Shown here piece by piece: positions 37,499 through 50,330 of a DNA stretch of 64,000 bases. The notes under the pieces are model-generated. The model was given only the letters and a program-made list of their open reading frames with translations. It was not told where the DNA came from and made no database searches. Origin of the DNA: Albula goreensis. Taxonomy: Eukaryota; Chordata; Actinopteri; Albuliformes; Albulidae. Made by a program: the position numbers and the translations under genes. Within the stretch, counting starts at the first letter, position 1; the number at the start of each line of letters is the position of its first letter. The stretch covers positions 36,130,534 to 36,194,533 of the forward strand of contig CM040741.1 in NCBI GenBank assembly GCA_022829145.1, in the 5' to 3' direction.

Positions 37499-37875
37499 TG
37501 AAACCCTGATTTTACACACCCCAATTTAATGCAAAATTTGGATATAACATGATGAGTCATTGCATTTTTTTGCTCTTTCCAGAACTGAAAAGTTTTTTGG
37601 TGAGTTCATTTTGTGTAAGGAACACTCAATCACTTTTTTAAGAAATAAACTGTAAATGAAGTTTGCTAATATTCTTGAATATTTTTATTTGTTGCTTTGT
37701 TTATTAAAAAGCTTTACTAAAAATTAATTTTATTTCTACTGTAACAATGATTTATTAGCGAAATTCTTTAAATCAAAGGTAATTTACTTGCCAGAAGGTA
37801 AACGTGTTAGGTCAAAACTGGGTCAGTTTTAACGCTGATTTTCATGAACCCCGATTTAGCGCAATCCCACTTTTT
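37499..37875. repeat. Possible decayed transposon with paired end-like motifs
   Basis: The segment starting cagtgaaaccctgatttta (37496 onward), followed by accccaatttaatgc, resembles the terminal region of fish pogo/Tigger-type elements as I remember them. A related motif, catgaaccccgatttagcgc, recurs at 37843-37862 in the same orientation. A terminal inverted repeat would be in the opposite orientation, so the structure is unclear. Confidence 0.25.
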
Positions 37876-38929
37876 TCTCTATGACATTTTATGGACGCTA
37901 ACGGGGCCACACTGTGATTCTATTTCATTGTCTCCAGATTTGGAACACCCAATCATTTATTCAAATTGTGCTCTACACTACAACCCCTGTTATTCATGTG
38001 AAATTCGTGGCCATCTCTTTTCACACCATAATCCACAAACTGACCATGTGCAGATATGAGTCAGAGAAAGACTTGTGGATGAAGACTGTGGGTGGCTGAT
38101 TAACCAGCAGGGGTTTCTTATGAGAAATGAGACATGGACATCCTTGCCAACCGAATCTCTCCCTCCTTCGGCAACATAACAGATAGGTATTCATCACCCA
38201 GCAGGGCCGCCAACCACCGTCGGCAGTGTCTTGGTTGAGAATTAACAGATTATGCGACCCATCCACACATTGGAACAGTCTCTTAACAGGATGAACTGCC
38301 CAGAAGCCAATTACTCATCAAATTAAAAGGCACCTGGGGTGTTTCTTCAAGCAAGCAGAACTCAGGGAAAGAGTTTGGATGGACAGAGTGAAAAAGAGAA
38401 TTTATTAAACAGCCTCATAAGGACCATTGACTTTGTGTGTTATTGGAAGGACCAATTAAACACCATACTTCATTTTCAAGTACTTACCGATTTTTCTAAT
38501 TAAATTAAAAACTACACTCAAGGTCCAATTGGATGCCGAATGATAGCTGTAAGGGGAACTACTCATTATTGCTCTACTGAACAGCTCTAAGTATCCTCTA
38601 AGTCTGCACCCTCTTCCCCAAGTACAACTAATAATTATTTCCTATAACGTGCACAGTGTTTGCCGGTTAAATATAGGCTATTGAGATGTAATGGCAAGTG
38701 GTTGCCTTCTAGGTGATTGGTCTGCACTCTGATTCTGAAACACAGAGGCAAGGACTACATAAGACCTGGCCATATCTCCCCCGGCCCACAAGTCCATCTC
38801 CCCTTCTTTGTTTCTCTCTTCCTCCCTGTTTGTCTCTCTCTGTCTCCCTCTTCTCCCCTCCCCAAAAAACATTGCAAACCCAACAAGCCAGAACTCTGCG
38901 GCGTGCCCCAAGGGTCCCTCCTCGCTTGT

Positions 38930-39720
38930 TAAATAAGGGAGCTGACTAACTGATTGATAGACCCTCGTTGGTTTGGCCCCTCCCGTGTTTCTCGGATCAG
39001 CGCTTTGACTAAGAAGTCTTTGGTCGGGCGGCCTGGCCAGGCATTCGTTAAATATGGTGTTTGATGGATGGCGCCAATTTTCAACCAAACCCAGATGACC
39101 CTCCGAAGCAACTTTTATCCCCCCCCACTCTTTCCTTCTCAGGTAAACTCTGTTCCCCCTGCGAACCCACGGACAAGAATATTCTAAAATGGTATCAATC
39201 ACGGCCTCGCCTGCGCCGCCTGCGCAACGTTTCAATTACGCCCCCTGACAGCCACTCCCCCGCCTCCTTCTCCCATGTCAAAAGGAAGGGGTCAGGACCC
39301 TTATTGGCTTTTTATTCTTGTGTTCGCCATTTCCATGGCCCCCTCCCTGCCATCCCTCCCCACCGTCCTGAGTCTGGGCCGCATTCTGAGCAAACAGACG
39401 CTGCAGCCAATCATTTTAAAGCCCCATCCCCCATTCCAAGTGCTGCACTTTTTAACCAGGATGCATTGCCTGAGGGGGTAAGGAACCCTGAGCTGTGTCA
39501 TTCTGGCTCTGGGGAGGGGGAAGGGGGCAGTGGAGGGGATGCGGCCAGGGCGGGGTGGAGATGGTTTGGCCGGGAGGGGCCGGGGGGGAGCTACACAGGT
39601 GCAAGATCACGGTCTCTAGGATGTCAGGTTCATTTGTAACACAGCAAGCACTGATGTATTCCTTTCAGAAGGGGCACGGCAGTGCCAGATGTGAGGTCGT
39701 TCTGGCTGGAAAGTAATGGC
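38930..39720. promoter_or_regulatory. GC-rich candidate promoter or enhancer island
   Basis: A GC-rich, CpG-containing island. Around 39208-39235 the sequence cctgcgccgcctgcgcaacg carries paired tgcgc motifs typical of NRF1-bound promoters, followed by fragments such as ttgccgcc-poor C-rich blocks and a TTTAA-containing segment at 39410-39460. The 3' part (39500-39600) is G-rich. Both strands have long stop-free stretches without domains. A noncoding first exon cannot be excluded. Confidence 0.3.
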
Positions 39721-40789
39721 TGGGATGCACACGCTCATGCCTGCGTAAAAGCATCAGCTCCCAGCTGATATTTCCATCATGCACTTACACGTCAACCTAG
39801 GGATGCTTGGCCCACATTGGTGTCCATCCTGATTTCTTTACCTTTCCTTCCTTTCCTGCTATCTTTTTTGTCAATTTCATTTATTTATTTGGTAAATTAT
39901 CTCTTTTTTCAACAAACGGTAAAGAACAATATTTTATATTGGTTTTTTGAGCAGGTTTTTCTTCATTTTATCTTGAGAGATAGATTCTGAATTAAAACAA
40001 AATTGTCCCATTTACAAAACTGCAAGCTGCATTGTTATAATAACAAACCTGCCAAATATATTATTACCTCAAAATGTAATGCAATAAAAACACATTGATG
40101 ATTTTAATATAATTATTTAGGTAAAGATTAAGCATTGTGCATTCTGAGTAGCTACAGTGTTTGCATTAGATGTGTTTAAGAAAACCTGTTTTCCTGTGAT
40201 TACATCTCCTTTTATACGGTTTGCAAGAGAATTCAAATCACAAAATGACAGATGTAAGCACCAACAGATATTTTTCACACCTCTCTCACTATATACACAA
40301 ATCAAAAGTGAATTCAATCAATTTTTCACAACTTGTTCAAGTAAGGGTCATGTATACCTGTTTATAGTCTTATATCTGATACAATGTAATACATTTATTT
40401 ATTTTATCATCAAGTTATGGTAATAGACATAGTTTGCTGTGTTGGGAAGGAGTGGAAACCATTGGTCAGTGATTACCAAACTCTGTATATGATAGCAGAA
40501 TTTTATTTTCATACAGTTTGGTCAGCTATGTATATCTTCAAAGCAATGGTAAAAACTGAAATGTCATTCAATTGCACATTTAATTGCCAGAAATTCCAAT
40601 ACTGCTTTATTACATGAACCTTGTGGCTTCAGTAGTATATTGATTAAACTATGCTCAATGTAAGACATTGACAAATCCATCCATGTTAGCAGGTTTGGGC
40701 ATATTTTTCAATATTTTCTTCAAGAAATTATCAGATATTCTTTTAATATGGAGAGATAAAATAATGCTGAACATTTAGTTATGTTTATA

Positions 40790-41180
40790 TCAATCAAACT
40801 CAATGTCAGCTATGACTGTGATATATGCTGTAATACCACAAATGCGGCCAATCAAACTAATAGTTATTTTGCTCAAGTAAACTCTAAATATTTGATCAAG
40901 AAAATATTCGAGTGGGAGAAGAGATTGATTGAGCGTACGATGGACTGTTTTTTTTCTATTGACTCAATGATCCTATCTGACATCGCTCTTCATTTTCATT
41001 AATGCATTGACCCCATGCTTACCAGCAGTGAGTTACTGTACGCTATTGAGTCTACCAGCCGTAGGAGTGCCATTGCAGTATATTGAATTGCCCGTGAGAA
41101 TGATCCCCCATTACTACTCTCATCAATTAGCCGGCTTTAATATCTCCCCATGGCTTCAACCATCGAAGGATTAAAAGTGC
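40790..41180. promoter_or_regulatory. Candidate conserved-type noncoding element
   Basis: A non-repetitive, AT-rich but complex sequence with retained CpGs. It has a gcggccaatcaaa CCAAT-like motif, repeated atcaa/ttgat motifs, cattttcattaatgcattga and catcaattagccgg. Coding potential is absent. It is my best guess at a deeply conserved enhancer in the window, by texture only. Confidence 0.3.
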
Positions 41181-42559
41181 TGTGAGATTAAATCAGCAAG
41201 GCAGATACCAAAATGTTGTCTTATGAATGCATAAGCTGTATTCCATAGGTCACACAAACCAATTTAATGTTGACCTGTTCAATCAATGGGGCAAACATGT
41301 GACCGAGAACTTTCATAAATGTGAAAGAAGAATTGCGCTCAGAATATTAGTGGGAATTTGTGGATTTTTTATTTTAGAATTGTCAATAATGTATAATTTG
41401 TGTAGGTGTCTAAAGGGTTAAAGTACACACCACAAGTAGTTCAGAAGATCTCCACAGTGGTTTCACTACTTCTCTTCACCAGTTTACCAGCAACTTTTAT
41501 TTATTTTTAATTTTAGTTTAAAGTACCAGTAGTTGTTTTCAGTAGCTCAGAGCTAGAGTCATCTACCAATGTGCAGACCACTGGCAAGGAACCAGCAATG
41601 CCCCCACCACCCCCCCCACACAACCCCCACTAAGAATCCCATATCTTTGACTGTGATTGGATGAAAAAAACACATGGCTCTGTAAACCTTCCTTCTGGTT
41701 CCTTGAAAATGAAATGGGTATAGTTCATGGAATTGTACTCTGTTGTCTGGACAACAAAATGCAAAGCACCTAAGAGGCGAAACAAACTGCCTGATGAAAA
41801 AAATGTAAAGGAATATTTTTATAGTTCCCCTTATCAAAAGAAAATATGATATTGAATGGGAACCTCATGAAAGCATTGATTTCAGAAGTAATGTGTGCCA
41901 CACTGCAGATAAAACTGTTTTTAATTGCAAAATGATGCTGGTGAAACTCAGAATGACAACGAGGGACTGCTATCTCAGAGTAGGTTGAGAAAAATGACAG
42001 GTAATGATACGGATGTCAAATATCATAAGAACATTGTGGCATATCATTTTGTACCAGCATGCTTTTAAAATAAAAATGGTCTTGTTGTATCTGTGTTAGT
42101 GGCTGCTGCTGTAAGATTGCTTGACTCAGTATGGTTGCTTACTCTTCTGAAAACAAATGAGGAACGTGTAATATTAAGGGCAGAATAACTGCAATATCCT
42201 CGACCAGTGCATGGTTCAAATCTCAGGGGAAATACATTTTCTGCATGGCATAATTCATACATCTTTCTATATTATTGTCTTCCTCAGATGTACTGTGGCT
42301 GGTATTTAAAAAATAATGTAAAAACATTTTAGTACAGATAGTTAGCTGATGTTGCCCAAATACCTCCCGCCATGTGATAATGTTTCCAAAACACATGTCC
42401 TCAGTAAACAAATTAATTAGTCTTAGTTTTGAAACTGAAGCCATTTTGGATCTAAGGGCAGGAGTCTGTTGGAGCCAAGATGGCTACTAAATAACTGTGA
42501 ACATTAAGTTTTGCAGTCTCGGTTCATCATTTTTTCGTTGCATTATTTTACGGGTCTCT

Positions 42560-42780
42560 TGGACTAGTGATCCTTGGCATCTCTCAACATCCTTGGAGCA
42601 AAAGTATCAGGGCTGGAGCTGTGCAACACATGGCCAGACGGACAAACCTGAAAGGAGGAGGGGTGAGGAGGAGATGGCGGAAAAGGCTGGCGGACGCTGG
42701 CAACAACTGGCACGGCTCCCCTCCAGATGGGCACACAGGTGGACACTAGGGAGGGGGGATGCGGGATATGCCAGATTTCT
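42560..42780 (+). other. Doubtful LINE 5' coding scrap
   Basis: A GC-rich segment reads GGGVRRRWRKRLADAGN followed by a proline-containing WHGSPP. It faintly recalls the arginine-rich stretch that precedes the endonuclease in some fish LINEs. Upstream gagccaagatggctac could fit a LINE leader. No endonuclease motif follows, so this may be chance. Confidence 0.18.
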
Positions 42781-44730
42781 GTTCTCCTTGCCACTCAGTT
42801 CAGGCTTTTTTCACTGTATCAGTCTTGCTGGCCACATCTGGACTGCACTCTGTTGTGTCTTATGTGTTGGCACATACTGCTCACTGGTGACAGTGTGAAT
42901 CAACACTGTCCTCTAGTGGAGCCTGGAGGTACTGCCTCAGTGTGTTCTTTAATGGAAAAACGGTTCTCTGATCTCACTTTGAGCCATTTGTTTATTCAAA
43001 AAGAAATAATTTGTTCCGTAACAAAACTGTATTTAGTTTAGAAAGGTCAAAATGATAGATAGGTAAATGTAGCCAATAGTTTGCTTTAACAGAGTTTTGA
43101 TGGTTTGCATGAAATCAGGGAACCCAGATTGTATAAACCTAATGTCTCTTCCCAATGTAGAATTATGTTGAATCATGTGCAGACAGATAATATTCCAATG
43201 CTGCAATGTCTTGCATAAATCCAGGAGGCTAAGTACTGGCTTGCATGTCCTTATATTCCTTAGACAAGGCAGAGTCATTTATTGTGTTCATCCCACATTC
43301 TTAACCCTCCTGAGATGGAAACAAGAGTGTCCAATGCTATTTTACAGTTATATTGTAACTACTGTGTTTCATAAAAATAATGTGTTATAAATCATTGCTA
43401 ACTAAGGTTTCCTGAATCACCTTTCCTTTCCAGACCTTATAGGCCTATAAAATGAACCATTAATTTCAAATATTAATCAATTTAAATAAAATTATGGACT
43501 ATTTCACTGAAAAGTACTTCTGTGCTGTTTTGATGTAAAGCTTTTTCAATCTCCAACTCCCTAAACTGTGTCTCAATCATCAGGATCAAATTTGGTCATT
43601 TCTGTTATCTTATAGCAAGATGATGATTAATATTCCACATTCTTATGAATATGGAAATGCCATATCTGGTGTTATTCTAAGCAAACATCATAAAAATCTG
43701 CAGTTACCACAACTTTCAAAAAGATGCAAAATCATATCAACAATGGATTATGAATAGAAATCGCGAAGGCATGTGACATACTCTTCGAACTCTGCAAGTA
43801 CAATATTTCCCTGCTTTGCCAATCATATGCATGAATTGTGGGCTAGGCCAACCATTTTAATTTGAACAAACATGCAGTGGCTACTATTTTCAAAATATCC
43901 AATCTGCCAACCATACTGCAGGTAATGTCGTAGTAGATAGTATTACTAATTCATGTTACTTATCATGCTGCATGTGAAAGAACAGGTAATTTCGTCTTCT
44001 GGAGGACAGCTATCTTGCTTTGCTGATCGAATTCACAGCCTCTCTCTCATGACCTTACTATCACCCAGTTAGAAGCTAACAGGCAGTTGGAGTTGGAACC
44101 TAATTTTTGTCTATGTCAAATATGTTGCGTATGATAAATTGTTTGTGCATACTTTGGTAAACCGTTATCATCAGTAACAATCACTAAGCTACTTGTCAAT
44201 CAAGTCTCATGCATTTGCATAAAGGGTGGGACTTATCTACTCAAACAGGGTAGAGATCAGTAAGACATTTCAATAAAATCATGAATTTAATGATGATGGT
44301 AAAATAATTGGCATCATTCATACAGTGGGATTGTTAAACATCTGCTATTTAAGTGGAAAATGTAGCATTTTTACTTATGTTTAAATGGTTTCTGTAAGTT
44401 TACATGCAGTGCATTTTACCAAAGGCTGTTGCATCATGATGGAGAGAGACCATGTGTCATAAAATTTCTTAAATGTTCATTATTGGGTTCCAAGAAAGGA
44501 TAATATTCCAGGCTAGATTGCCAACTCAGCACATAATATGCATGATCAAAGGCCTCCAGACCATGATGAAAGATATTGTATATGTCACTGTAGAAGAGTG
44601 TCATCACAAATGTACTTTAGCAGTAATGAGGATTTGCGCACCGGTTATAGATGGGTTTTAATGTGGATTCAGCAAAAAAACAAAAGAAAAAAAAACAACA
44701 ACTACCTAATTAATCACCTTGGCAAGGACA

Positions 44731-47088
44731 GGTGTTAGTTAGAATGGCACCACCAGAGTGTGAAAATGAGACAAATAATGAAGTAAAGGACTTATCATAA
44801 TTTGAAGTCATTATCACGATTGCTGCAGTTTTGTAAGGAGGGCATAGTATTTTGTATTATGCTGTGATATTTCTCACCTGATACCCAATTTTCCGGGACC
44901 CACTCCTTGAAACTGCACCCTCTGGTGGCAGCATTTATGGACTGCACCATTAAGGCATTTATATGAACAGGATGACCTGTTTGAGAGGACATGCATTTAT
45001 GTGTTAACATTATGGGAGCATCCCATAATACTTCCCTGAGGCGGCCCTCTCTCTCCTCTAAGGCAAACATAATATGTCAATGCAGATGAGTACACACAAC
45101 CCTTGAGCTAATGGCTAATCTTTTTAGTTGTGATTTTCTCTTTTTCATTCCTCTGCATCATAAACTCTAAATGTTTTGTGTTGCTTAGTTGTCACTGTTC
45201 CAATGTTGTTGTGTACTGATATCACATACACTGTGCTGTTGATATCTTCACTGACTGCTGGGCCAAGCAAGCAGATTTGTATGTTTTGTATTTATATGTA
45301 AACCATCATGAGTTGACTAAGTCAGTTATAGGATTCGATAGGATAGCCTGATAAGATATTCATGCCCTGGGGCCCAGAATGTGTTGATCCAGGAATGATC
45401 ATGTCATTAAAAAGATGAGAAGCAGGCATATAATTATATGGAAAACATGCATATCTGGGCTACAGACAAAAAAATCTTTAGGAGCCTTTGGCTTCTAAAC
45501 CCAAAATATGTAGGAGCCAAATCAAGGTGGTAGATAGAATGGCATCACCAGAGTGGGTTTGCTGTGTGAAAATTAAATAAGGTCTCAAATAAATCATTAT
45601 CACAATTGCAGCAGCTTTTTATGGAGTACATAGTATTTTACACTATGATGTAATGTTTCTCATTTTTACTTCATATAATTTTGTTGTTTTTCCCTGTAAT
45701 GTTAAACATCCCTAAGTGTAATTTTGTATTGTGTTTTAACAATCAATTTACACCAAACCTATATGTATTCTTTATGAACGCATTGTGACCATATCCTGAC
45801 TTTAACACAGTCCTGAATTATCACAGAAACAGTGAGTGAAAAGCGAGTTAGAACAGTAATATCCTATTAACAACTCCTAAAAGGAGTTCAATTACAAATA
45901 TCTCTGTAAAAACACTATCCCTACAATTAGAAAAAAACAATTTCATGTGAATGTTGGATTGTTATTTTATTATACCAATATACTATTGGACTATATATTG
46001 GAAAAGTGAATTGAGAATTGTCCCTTTCAGTAGTGTTGACAAGCAATTCCTCTCCCATTACTTAAACATTGTGACAGCAGATGTTACATCAAGACACATT
46101 TCTGCGGTTTAGAAAATTAATTAGACTGTGCTTTGATCATGAAATACAAGGGCTACACATTCATAATCAATCATACAATGGTTGCATAAAACTTGTGATT
46201 TCATGATATACATTATTCACATTCATATTTTCATCCTCTGTTTTCCAAGTATGATGCACAGTTTGCACACTTTTGAATGATAAGCAATCCAATCCATTGC
46301 CAAAACATGATTCCTGGTGAGCTAGATTATTATATTGCTAAATATTATTTTGTTATGATAAAATTAGGATCAGTGATATAGCAATAATGCAATATGTTCA
46401 TATCACTGTTTTAAGTCAGTAGTCTTGTCTCCCTTTTTTTAGGTCACCAGTTTACCAATTTACTAGGACCCTCTCCTTGAAGCTATACCCTCTGGTGGAA
46501 AAATGTCTGGACTGTACCATTAAGGTATTTATATGAACAGGATGTCCTGTTTGAGAAGACATGTATGAATTTGTTAACATTATGGGAGCATCCCATAATA
46601 CTTCCCTGAGGCAGCCCTCAAAGGCAAACAAAGTATGTCAATGCAGCTGAGTACGCTCAACCTTTGAACTAATGCTCAATCTTTTGAGTTGTGATTTTCT
46701 CTTGTTCATTCCTCTGCATCACAAATAAACTTTAAATGTTTTGTGTTGCTTCGTTGTCACTGTTCCAATGTTGTTGTGTACTGATATCACATACACTGTG
46801 CTCTTGATATCTCCACTGACTGCTGGGCAAAGCAAGCAGATTTGTATGTTTTGTATTTAGATGTAAACCATCATGAGTTGACTAAGTCAGTTATAGGATT
46901 CGATAGGATAGCCTGATAAGATATTCATGCCCTGGGGCCCAGAATGTTTTGATCCAGGCATGAACATGAATTTAAAAATATGGGAAGCAGGCATATAATT
47001 ATATGGAAAAAATACATATCTGGGCTAGAGACAAAAAAAAATCTTTAGGAGCCATTGGCTTCTATACCCAAAAATTTAGGAGCCAAAT
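44731..47088. repeat. Tandem segmental duplication (two units)
   Basis: Unit A is 44731-45523 and unit B is 45524-47088. They share long stretches at about 97 percent by eye, for example 45170-45400 against 46735-46970 with about seven differences in 230 bases. They begin alike (agaatggca-caccagagtg) and end alike (taggagccaaat). Unit B carries an extra 783-bp block at 45663-46445. No terminal inverted repeats, poly-A tail or reading frame identify the unit as a transposon. A direct tandem duplication of resident DNA is the simplest reading. Confidence 0.9.
45663..46445. other. 783-bp block present only in unit B of the duplication
   Basis: The block interrupts the homology between tttctca and the accaattt-containing sequence. 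It is AT-rich, has no reading frame and no recognisable terminal repeats. Either it was inserted into unit B after duplication or it was deleted from unit A. The sequence gives no clear target-site duplication to decide. Confidence 0.6.
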
Positions 47089-48229
47089 GACACAGTTCAA
47101 GCCAAAATCTCCATACATGTGAAAAACAAATTTCCCCATTGTCATAACATAACCAGGAAAACTGCTGTTGCTAAACTGACTTAAACTAGGGGAAAAGCTG
47201 ATGTGTGCATGGGAGACTAGCTGCACTTTACTATCATTAGCTGGCAATGACTGTATCCTAACCGAGTCAGGCTAGGATGAGCACTGTATCTACCTGAGAA
47301 CCTGCACTAACAGTCAATCTCTGTATCGTCAGCATCTGATGTAGAGGAGGCAGGGTTTGGAAGGGCAGGGGTCAGATAATTTTTGTTTCTAATTTTTATT
47401 TTTGGCCATTTTATTGTCAGTTGTCAATGTTCTTTAATTAACGTTAGCTACTGTTGACTAGCTACCATGGTGCTGGGGTGAGTTTATAAACTGAACAGGA
47501 GACACTGCAGTGGATAAGAGTTCAGCACAGAATTAAAGCTTGCCACTGTGCATTTTTGATTTTTAAAATGTTTTGCTTGTGGGGGATGGTTGCCACTGGC
47601 GACTTGCAAGAAAAAAACTGTCACAAAAGTAGACGCATTGGTGACCATTTTAGGTGCCATCTGGAGCCGTGCATATAAAAAAAATAAATGGGTCATACAG
47701 GCAACACAGATAGTAAAATGAAGGCTTGAAACCCCAAACACCACATGTTTCAATTGTTTTATTCTTTTTTTATTGCTTCCTGCTCATCCTATACATAAAG
47801 CACAGTACAAAGGTTGTGCTATATATTAAAATTAATTAGATAGCTGGAAGTCTGCAAGTTAATAGGCACTTTAAAATTGTGGTGCCAGATGAACTTCAAA
47901 TGGAAGAATGGCACTTTTTTATAGCAGTCATAGTATGGGGTACATTGAATGACAATTTGCAACTCATTTCATTTCATGCGCTCAATGTCTGTTTGCAATA
48001 GTCCAGTACCGTAGCATTGTGAATTGACATTCGGCAGTCTTGTGCTAATCTGCCACTTTTTCTTGATTCTGCTGGAAAATGAAATGGGGATAAGCGCCAC
48101 TCCATCTTCCCCATGCTTCCAAGAAAAAACAATATCACTGGAAACCAGCAAGGCTACAAATAGCATTGATTTCTTGAAACAAAATACAGACAGCTAATCG
48201 ATAAGTGTGTGTCTGTGTGTCTGTTCTGC

Positions 48230-48880
48230 ACTGGCTGAAAGGGTAGATCAATTTTTGGAGAGGAGCGTTATTGGTGGATGCGGTAAAAGTGCTCCAAGGA
48301 ATATTTCGCTATGCTGGGTTGCAATACATCGTATGTCGAAGGAGATAATTGCAATTGTAATTGATGGGAATCATTATTTAAAGGTAGCTGTCCCTTTTTT
48401 CCGCCTTCACCAATGTTATTCAATTTTTTTTTGTTGTCACCACTGCTCATTTCCATTCATATTTAATGTCTGTTTTTGAAAACTTTTCAATTCATACTGA
48501 TTTTATTCTTTTGGCCCCCCCCCCCTCCTCCCTCCCCCCTCCCAATCTCCCTCTCCCCTGCAGTCCTATCTGAGCTAAATGATTTATTGAGTGGACGCAG
48601 CCTCCATATCAACTGCCAGATTGGTTTGCTGCTATATCATTATCAGTCTATGATGGTGCCAAAAAGCCCATACGCCTCTCCTTCCAGCCCAGTTGGTTCC
48701 ACTCTGAGACAAACAAAATTTTCCAGAATACATTTAAAATTCAATTTCATCAACCGTCATCCGGAAATCTCTATTAAACACAAGTCATGTGTAGTGCCCT
48801 CTGTGCTAGCATGGACGTCCTGCTTGTGGAGATTAAAATTTGTGGACATCGTCATTTTTTTCTTTTTTTTTACAGGAAAC
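48230..48880. promoter_or_regulatory. Candidate regulatory island
   Basis: Complex sequence either side of a C-rich tract. It includes tacatcgtatgtcgaaggag and gcaattgtaattgatggg near 48325-48370. A further complex block at 48560-48830 contains ctgagctaaatgatttattg and catcaaccgtcatccgg. The 144-codon stop-free stretch at 48476-48910 has no domain and begins in low-complexity proline-rich sequence, so it is not called a gene. Confidence 0.25.
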
Positions 48881-49839
48881 AGAGGAGCAGTGGTAAAATC
48901 ACTAGTGTGAGAAAGGCGGAGGACAGTACTAAAAGGTACTGAATGGGTCAGGCCTTGAGTTTCATGTACTTTCGTAAGTTCTTCAATGAGGCATATATAA
49001 TGCCTTTATAAGTTTGGCATTAACACTTTATAAAGCATGCATAATCGATTTCGGTGTTTCGTGATGATTGATGTGGAGCCATATGTCCATATTTTTGGAG
49101 GAAAAGAATTGCGCAAAAAAAACATGATATATATTACCCTACATCAGCAATGGCTTTTGAATTCTTTTTAAATAAGTCATTTCATGCTCATGAAGGTATT
49201 ATGCTTGATTTATGAGGGCATAATGAAAGTGTAGGAAATTTAAAGTGTGACTAAAGAATATCAGACGAAATTCCTTCTAGAACAATTCCTCATGCTACAA
49301 AGTACACATTGATGCACAGGAGATGTGTTATATTTCACAAACACAGTTTAATGCAGTTTAGGAAATCTGTGATAGGGCCTGATTCTCAGTTAGCCTATTA
49401 AACTGTATATGAATTCTCTACAGCTAATGCGCTACATACTGCACTTCTGATTATGTACCCGCACTTTGAGGAACAAGACAGGATGCCTGTTGTCTACATT
49501 ACTATTAGAGGGGTATCCCTTCATACACATGATCTACCTCATTTTCCAATATGAATGTGCTCAACATTTCTAAGAAATTTGGTAAAATCACTGAGTATAA
49601 ACTGATTTTGAATGAGCGAATTATTTCTGATCAATGAACATAATGTCAGAGTTTCAGTATACAGGCTTAACTCTTAGTTTTTTCTTGCCTCTGTGGGAAG
49701 GTGGAGCGGGGTGCTGTGGGGTCAGGTGTGGGGGTTATGTAGTGAATGAGCTGTGTCTGAGTGGGAACGAGCTGTGTGTGAGAGCTGTGTGCTCCACATT
49801 TTCCAGCCCCAACAAACTGGTGATACACTCCATGCCTAT

Positions 49840-50330
49840 TTTTTTCCCCAGAGGTTTCCGCTCCAGCTGGGGAAGACGCCGGGTGGCAGACGGCAAAGGT
49901 GGCAGTCCAGCAGCAGAGCAGCAGTGGTGGTTTTTGGTTTCAGTTCTGGTTTTTATTTTGGGTTGCAGAGCAGGGTCAGCAACAAGATGTGCGCCGACCT
50001 GCACTCTACCGTGATATTGTCGTATGAGTGTAAAGTATGAGTGCGTGTGCGGGCCTCCTCCTCCCCAGAAAGGGGAGTACTCCTTGGGTAGCCAAGGAGG
50101 GTCCTCACCGTTCCTGCGTGAGTCCTGTGGGCAACGTGTGGCGTGTCGGTGAGCACGGAGGAACGCTTGCCAGGGTTTACTGGGTTTTTTTGCTGTGTGG
50201 GAAGTCTCTCCCCACGCTTTGCTCCCATGGCACTGGGGTGGACGACGGGGAGGGCCGCCGGATAGGGGACACTATGGGTGAGGGGAGGGAACTGTCTGAG
50301 CTGTTCATATGAACTGCTTGGTTTTACAGC
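49840..50330. promoter_or_regulatory. CpG-rich island of unknown role
   Basis: By eye about 22 CpG dinucleotides lie in about 440 bases, far denser than the flanks. It begins after a ttttttccccag tract that could serve as a splice acceptor and ends before a ggttttacag tract. Plus and minus frames of 90-132 codons are open but carry no domain. It may be a promoter island, a noncoding exon, or the GC-rich 5' region of an unrecognised repeat. Confidence 0.3.

Larger units (their letters stand above)
35496..44730. other. Noncoding sequence, no gene supported
   Basis: About 9.2 kb. It contains regulatory-like islands (36190-36440, 38930-39720, 40790-41180), an ATC repeat at 37342-37373, a possible repeat pair near 37499-37875 and a doubtful LINE-like scrap at 42560-42780. 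The overlapping stop-free stretches at 38678-39235 (minus) and 39061-39639 (plus) are low-complexity and lie in a GC-rich island, so I do not call them genes. Confidence 0.5.

Noticed and set aside
38678-39639. Overlapping long open frames on both strands (185 and 192 codons)
   Set aside because: They lie in a GC-rich, stop-poor island and are rich in low-complexity Arg/Gly/Pro/Ser. They have no domain, and opposite-strand overlap of this size is expected by composition.
42060-42260. Possible further tRNA-derived SINE
   Set aside because: A B-box-like ggttcaaatct occurs, but the A box and the diagnostic SINE body are absent.
48476-48910. 144-codon open frame
   Set aside because: It starts in a C-rich tract coding for a proline/serine run and shows no domain. 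The rest looks like noncoding complex sequence.
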